NCBI RefSeq assembly: GCF_000283155.1
Contig: NW_004454195.1
Coordinates: 1,737,734 to 1,801,733, forward strand
From: Ceratotherium simum simum
Taxonomy: Eukaryota > Chordata > Mammalia > Perissodactyla > Rhinocerotidae
Direction: 5' to 3'
Length of the DNA stretch: 64,000 nucleotides
Both the position numbers and the translations under genes were made by a program. The notes beneath the pieces were generated by a model that searched no databases, was not told the origin of the DNA, and saw nothing but the letters and a program-made list of their open reading frames with translations. Position 1 is the stretch's first letter. Each line of letters begins with the position of its first letter. Shown here piece after piece: positions 58,331-64,000 of the stretch.

Positions 58331-59529
58331 GAGTAAGATGTTGTCTAGTCCTCAGGGAGTATACAAACCAGTAGAAGTTATAAGAGAAGGCCAAACATAA
58401 CATAAGTCAGCAAATGACTGACATGGGAGGTAAAACAAAGCCCTGGGGAAGAGCAAAGAGGAATTTAATTAAATATTCCTTGAAGATTTAACCAGCTGAG
58501 GTAACATTCTACTCTTGTTCATTGGAGTGGTGGTGATGAGAGATGTGCTATGAAGGAATATAAGCAATCACTGGACCTTTTCCCAAAGGCTGGTAAATGG
58601 AAGATTTTATTGAATCATTCTGGAATGCTTGTAAAGGTGGATACTATGAAGGCCTCTATCACATTAATCACACTGGCAAGATTTCTGTCATACACAGGTT
58701 CTTTGCTGCTTTAAACCTGGAAAAGAGAGGCTGACAGGGAAGGAGCTTCCTCATCCCCTACAGACTCAGGATTTGGACAACGTCTATTCACACCTCCAGT
58801 TCTCCTCTCAAGTGGGAAAGCACAAACTTGTGTAGAATATTTGCAATTGATCTACAGTTTGGAATCTAGTACCTGAATACAGTCGTTCCCAGGAAGGGAT
58901 GATGCCCTGCAGGAATGCAAACATGGTGAGCCAAGGTCAGAGGAATAGCTTAGTTGTCACATAAAACCACAAATCAAATAGCAACAAAGAAGTTTAAATA
59001 ATCTCTGTTCACTGAGGAACAGTATGCCAGAAATTCCTGGAACTCCTAGGGTGGCTGGGTAAAAATTACACTGCTTTTGTTTAGTGTTCTGTTCTAAATT
59101 TTTAAAATACATACATTTAATTTCTATTAAAGCTCTCAGATTATAACTTTCTGAGATCTTCACAAACCTCAGGACTTGACTAAAAGGGCTACTCACACAG
59201 GTGCTGTAACAGTTCAGCAGCACTTCATTTCAGAGTGTGTACACAGAGAGAGCTTCCATGGCAGAAGCAATGTGAATTCATCATCATTTCCCTTGACATT
59301 GGTCATCCATTCCCCACCGCTAAAATTACTAATTTTCCCAAATATTTATAGTTACTGAGTTGATGCCAAACCCATTTCCTCTACAACACCAATAACTCGA
59401 CTTGAATTCATTATTTCACTAATCATATCTTGATTCCTTAAATCCTATTTCTGAGCCATTTAAATTGCCATATCACTTCTCTTCATTAGATATTTAATTA
59501 CAAAAATAAATTCTTATATGAATAAATAA
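58331..59529. other. ACOT13 intron 1 segment, nothing recognised
   Basis: No exon or confident repeat. Confidence 0.55.
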
Positions 59530-59748
59530 ATCAAACAGTACAGAGATGCAATTTCCTGCCTACTATCCTTCAGTGCTGTATATCATTCAATATCATTCTC
59601 AAGGCTCAAACATGTACACATATATAGGGTTTTTCTCCTTTCCTTTTATAAAATTATAAAAATGGAACCATATTATACACATTACTTTGCAATGTTCATT
59701 TTTCTCTTCCCAGTATATCACATCTATTCCTCCAGCTCAATTCATATA

Positions 59749-61174
59749 GAAGCATGTATTGCTTAACAACGGGGATACATTCTAAGAAATGCCTCATTTG
59801 GCAATTTCGTCTTTCTGCAAACATCATAGAGTGTACTCACACAAACCTACTACACACCTAGGCTACATAGTATAGGCAGCTCCTTGGCTACAAACCTGTA
59901 CAGCATCTTACTGTACTGAATATTGTAGGCAATTGTAACACAATGGTATTTGTGTATCTAAACATAAGAAAGTTACATAAAGTAAAAATATGATATAAAA
60001 CATAAAAAATGGTACACCTGTATAGGGCACTTACCATGAATGGATCTTGCAGGACTGGAAGTTGCTCTGGGTGAGTGAGTGAGTGAGTGGGGAGTGAAGG
60101 TGAAGGCCTAGAACATAACTGTACACTACTGTAGACTTTAAAAACACTGTACACTTAGGCTCCACTAAATTTATAAAAAAAAAATTTTCTTTCTTCAATA
60201 ATAAATTAACCTTAGCTTACTATAACTTTTTTACTTTATAAATTTTTTAATTTTTTAAAACTTTTTGACTCTTTTGTAATAACACAGCTTAAAATACAAA
60301 CACATTGTACAGCTATACAAGGGTATTTTCTTTCTTCATATCCTTATTCTTTAAACTTTTTTCTATTTTTAATTTTCTTTTACTTTTTAACTTTTTTTGT
60401 TAAAAACTAAGACACAGACACATTAGCCTAGGCCTACACAGGGTTAGGATCATCAATATTACTGTCTTCCACCTCCATATCTTGTCCCACTGGGAGGTTT
60501 TCAGGGGCAGTAATGTGCAGGGAGCTGTCATCTCCTACGATAACAATGCCTTCTTCTGGAATACCTCCTGAAGGACCTACCTAAGGCTCTTCTTGAGGAG
60601 GTGTCACTCTTTTCAGAAATATGTCCATGGTTGTTTGCTTGGTTCTTTTGTTCATCATAGATTTCCTTGTAAGCAGATGATGCACCACGAACATTCCTCT
60701 CTGTTAATGAAAACCTTTTGGTGTTGGGGTTCACGTTTTCAAACTTTTTAACGGGCTTGTTGAGGTCTGCAAAAGGTCCTGTGAGACCCTTCACTGTGAA
60801 TTTTCTTGGGGGTTCTTCTTTTTTTCCTCCCTCAGTTTCCTTTTCTCTTGTCTATTCTTCAGGTATGCGTTCCTGTTCCTGTTCCAACAGCTCCTCGTTG
60901 GTCAATTCCTCAGGAACCACCTCTAGGAGCTCCTCAATGTCATCCTCATCCACACTCAGGTTAAAGTTGTTTGCCATCTCAACCACAGCCTTGTTGATTT
61001 CTGCAACCTCCTCATCCTTGGCAAATCCTTTGAAGTCTTGGACAAACCTCTTGAGTGTTTTCTTCTGGATGCACTAGGCGATAGGAATTTTTCAGATCCG
61101 TTATAATCTTAGGGGACCACGATTATATATGTGGTCTGTCATCGACTAAAACATCATTATGTGGCACCTGACTG
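59749..61174 (-). mobile_element. Tigger/pogo-like DNA transposon, internally deleted
   Basis: The element has TA dinucleotides at both flanks and imperfect inverted ends (GAAGCATGTATTGCTTAACA on the left; the right end reads CAGTCAGGTGCCACATAATG in reverse complement). On the - strand, 61077-60530 encodes the C-terminal tail of a Tigger-type transposase, with acidic DEDDIEELLE and ELTNEELLEQ segments and DLNKPVKKFE...NPNTKRFSLTERN. There is an in-frame TAG after ERIPEE and the frame decays further on. The DNA-binding and DDE catalytic domains are missing, so the copy is long dead. The subfamily is not resolved by eye. It sits inside an antisense L1. Confidence 0.85.
60071..60090. repeat. (TGAG)n microsatellite, about 5 units
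   Basis: GGTGAGTGAGTGAGTGAGTGG inside the Tigger element. Confidence 0.9.
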
Positions 61175-61783
61175 TAGATCTCTTCTAATAGCTGCGTGGT
61201 ATTCCTTGGTATTAAATATACTAGATTTATTAAACTATTTTCTTGATATACGTGTTCTTTTCATGTTTTTTATCATTATAAACAAAGGTGCTTTCATTTG
61301 TATAGATTGGCAAAATTAGATAGCTAGGTAAAAGGTATGTACATTTTTAACAAATCTGCCAGATTACTTTCCAAAAGCAATGAATAAGAGTGCCTCATTC
61401 CCTAATTCTTCATCAGTAATGCATATTATTACTCTTAATTTTACAATATGATGGGCAAAATCTGATGGTATCTCATGGTTTAAATGAGATAGCCAGACTA
61501 TGGGCATTACTGAGCATCCTTTCATGTTTATTGGCTGTCTACATTTCTGTGAACAGCCTGTTTATATCCTTTGTGCCCACTTACCTATGAGACTGTCTCC
61601 ACAGCTCTTCTTACCACATCAGATTTTAACACCTAGTCAAATAGTGACATTCTCTTCCAGATTATTGTTTTTGACTTTCATTCTTTTACCATAAAAAGAT
61701 GAATTCACATTAGCAAAATGCACAGTGCCTGACACAGAGTAAATGCTATGTAAACTTTTAAACATAAAAATTTCTAATTTTAT

Positions 61784-61977
61784 GGGCCGGTCCCATAGCT
61801 TAGTGGTTAAGTGCGAGCACTCCGCTGCTGGCGGCCTGGGTTCGGATCCCGGGCGCACACCGAGGCACCACTTCTCCGGCCATGCTGAGGCCGAGTCCCA
61901 CATACAGCAACTAGAAGGATGTGCAGCCATGACATACAACTATCTACTGGGGCTTTGGGGGAGAAAAAAAAAAAAAA
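61784..61977 (+). mobile_element. ERE SINE, short type
   Basis: GGGCCGGTCCCATAGCTTAG to CTACTGGGGCTTTGGGGG. Duplication AAATTTCTAATTTTAT on both sides. Confidence 0.95.
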
Positions 61978-62744
61978 AAATTTCTAATTTTATAAAGTTG
62001 TACACATCATCTAACAACATGTTCCTATGTTAGTAAATCATTTTTTAAGGCATGACTCCTTCACACGGAGCTCCAGTGATTTCTTCTACCAGTGTCCCTA
62101 TGGCTGGACATTTAGGTTATTTCCCATTTTTGATATCACAAATCATGCTACAATCAATATTTTTGTACATAAGTCTTTGAACAAATCTTGCTTTATTATT
62201 TTCTTGTGCATTTCTTGTCCCTAGGCAATTTTAATGGCCAATAATGAATTTGGAAAAATCTGTTAGCATATCACGTTAATAAATTTTAAATAATATTACT
62301 GCCCTTCTGTGGTCAATCCAAATCTTCAAAGTTCTTCTAGAAAGTATAAGGTCTAATCTTACCTTCCTAACCATTTCTAGCATCTTCAAAGACTCCTCGC
62401 CTTTCTCAATCCTGTACGTGCTCCAGGTTCAGTCCTAAATCCTTAATGTTTCTCCTTGTCTGTGTTCTTCCTCTTAAGACATCTCATTCACTTACATATC
62501 TTCATTTCTCATTTCCATAAGGATGACTCTACACAATTTTACCTAGCTTATGAACTCCACTCCCTTATTTCTTTGTGTGTTGGATTCCACATAGTATTTC
62601 CAGATCCTAGCACAGTGCCTGTCACTTCAGAGTCCCAAGGTATATTCCTCCACATGTATTATTGTGGGGGAAAAGTTCCATTGGCAAACAACTTAAACAT
62701 GATAAAGTGAAACATGTTTATTTATTGCAGAACTAGTCAAAAGT

Positions 62745-63043
62745 TTTAATATGTAAAAGGAATAGACCGTCTCCACTTATATGAGGTAGGTAGAGTAGTC
62801 AAATTCATAGAGACAGACAGGAGAAGGTGGCTGCCAGGGCTGGAGGAAAAGGGGGATGAGGAGTTACTATTTAATGGGTACAGAGTTCCAGTTCTGCAAG
62901 ATGAAGAGAGTTGTGGAGATGGATGGTGGTGATGGTTGCACAACAATGTGAATGCAATAAATACTACTGAATTGTATACTTTAAAATGGTTAAGATGGTG
63001 AATTCTGTTATGTGTATTTTACAACAATTAAAAAAAAGAGGGG
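62745..63043 (+). mobile_element. L1 3' UTR, sense
   Basis: ATGGTTGCACAACAATGTGAATGC and TATACTTTAAAATGGTTAAGATGG are an L1 3' end finishing in an A-rich tail. Confidence 0.82.
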
Positions 63044-63045
63044 TG

Positions 63046-63342
63046 GGGCCTGCCCCATGGCTTAGCGGTTAAGTGCGCGTGCTCCGCTGCTGGCAGCCCG
63101 GGTTCGGATCCTGGGCGCGCACCGACGCACCACTTGTCCAGCCATGCTGAGGCAGCGTCCCACATACAGCACCTAGAAGGATGTGCAACTATGACATACA
63201 ACTATCTACTAGGGCTTTGGGGAGAAAAAGGGGAAAAAAAAAGGAGGAGGATTGGCAATAGATGTTAGCTCAGGGCCGGTCTTCCTCAGCAAAAAGAGGA
63301 AGATTGGCGTGGATGTTAGCTCAGGGCTGATCTTCGAAACCA
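63046..63342 (+). mobile_element. ERE SINE, composite type with two tail modules
   Basis: GGGGCCTGCCCCATGGCTTAG head, CTACTAGGGCTTTGGGGAG body end, two modules. Duplication AAAAAAAAGAGGGGT. Inserted at the tail of the L1. Confidence 0.94.
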
Positions 63343-63359
63343 AAAAAAAAAAAAAAAAG

Positions 63360-64000
63360 AGGGGTAAAACCTCAATGTTTCCTGAACTTATTCTTTTTTT
63401 CTCAGGGCACATCTAATGGAACGGTTCCTTGGAATCCACTTTTCTCCTCTCCTAGATGATAAACTCCTAAAGGGCAGGGAACTGTGGTTGGTGTTTCTTT
63501 ATAATTTCACAGTACTTAATTTGTTGACTGATTTTAAAGTGACCTTATAGCAAGAACAGAACATTTGTGTTGAGTGTTAGTTTTTCTGTATCAGTGTTTT
63601 ATAAAAGAGAGGTTTTGTGGGTATCTATAAACACTGATAAAAACAGAGGTTTTAAAAAGAGAACAGGCTAAAATAAAAAGTTCCACTGTAAGATCTCATG
63701 CACTAACGCGACATCTGTACCAGGACTGATTGGAAAGTGCCTTCTTCAACAGATCATTTTTGGAGGACTAGATAGTCACCATCATTTACCAGATTCTATA
63801 TGGTGAGTCAAAACATCTGTCCAAAAAACAAAACCCCCATTGGAATATTATCAGCCAAATTTTCAAGTGTTATTCTACTTGACTCACTGACTCAAAAACA
63901 ATCATTAAAAGAATCAGAGGTTAGTGCTCAGGATAGAATTGTCTTTCTTATACAACCAAGAAGAAAAAGCAGCTGTTTTGGTGAGATGGTTCTATCAGGG
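63360..64000. other. ACOT13 intron 1 segment at window end, nothing recognised
   Basis: No exon or confident repeat. Confidence 0.55.

Larger units (their letters stand above)
59530..62230 (-). mobile_element. Old L1, antisense, interrupted by Tigger and ERE
   Basis: AAAATGGAACCATATTATACAC lies before the Tigger. AGCTGCGTGGTATTCCTTGG and AAATCTGCCAGATTACTTTCC follow it, and GGCTGGACATTTAGGTTATTTCC lies beyond the ERE. The last part may be a separate fragment. Confidence 0.7.
50671..64000 (-). other. ACOT13: ACOT13 intron 1 (partial), repeat-filled
   Basis: No exon resembling the ACOT13 N-terminus occurs between exon 2 and the window edge. In human the first intron is tens of kb long, so this whole stretch is read as intron 1. 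It holds L2, MIR, ERVL, ERE, L1 and Tigger copies listed separately. Confidence 0.8.

Noticed and set aside
60718..61077. 119-codon + strand frame rich in serine
   Set aside because: It is the opposite-strand shadow of the Tigger transposase tail, which is the recognisable coding strand.
61784..61860. tRNA-like A-box and B-box sequences
   Set aside because: They belong to the tRNA-derived head of ERE SINEs repeated throughout the window. No folding, intact tRNA gene is seen.
50671..64000. Search for ACOT13 exon 1
   Set aside because: No segment encodes the expected N-terminal helix with a start codon and a phase-0 donor. It is most likely beyond the window edge.

Overview
This is mammalian nuclear DNA, almost certainly from a perissodactyl (horse, ass, rhinoceros or tapir). 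At least 26 copies of the tRNA-derived equine SINE family (ERE) are scattered through it. They are recognisable by the 5' head GGGCCGGCCC, a GGTTCG B-box-like core and, in many copies, a TCAGGGCTGATCTTCCTCA tail. No bacterial-type operon, CRISPR array or active element is present. The gene order matches the mammalian C6orf62-ACOT13 neighbourhood (human 6p22.3).

Layout. 1-29.5 kb is gene-free intergenic DNA built of nested repeats: ERE, L1, L2, MIR, MaLR and ERV LTRs, and hAT MITEs. It holds one dead processed copy of AP3S1 at 7459-8043. A CpG island at about 29.58-31.16 kb is the likely promoter of C6orf62. C6orf62 is on the + strand, with coding exons 32636-32764, 34514-34690, 35595-35717, 40555-40689 and 43912-44037. 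Joined, they give an intact 229-residue protein. Its 3' UTR runs to about 45.28 kb. ACOT13 (THEM2) lies tail-to-tail on the - strand. Its last two coding exons (50486-50670 and 48531-48687) are intact and keep the hotdog thioesterase active site. Its first exon is not found, and the window ends inside its long first intron, which is again filled with repeats, including a decayed Tigger/pogo DNA transposon at 59749-61174.

How the genes relate. C6orf62 is a conserved protein of unknown function. ACOT13 hydrolyses acyl-CoA. Nothing here links them beyond convergent transcription, with about 3.1 kb between their predicted poly(A) sites.

The points most worth a second look are: a splice-flanked, in-frame exon-like block in C6orf62 intron 2, followed by AATAAA and a pure A27 tract; a 100-N assembly gap inside a SINE that probably replaces only about 18 bp; the modular build of the ERE copies; and several nested insertions that give a relative chronology. 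I see no convincing undescribed biological system.
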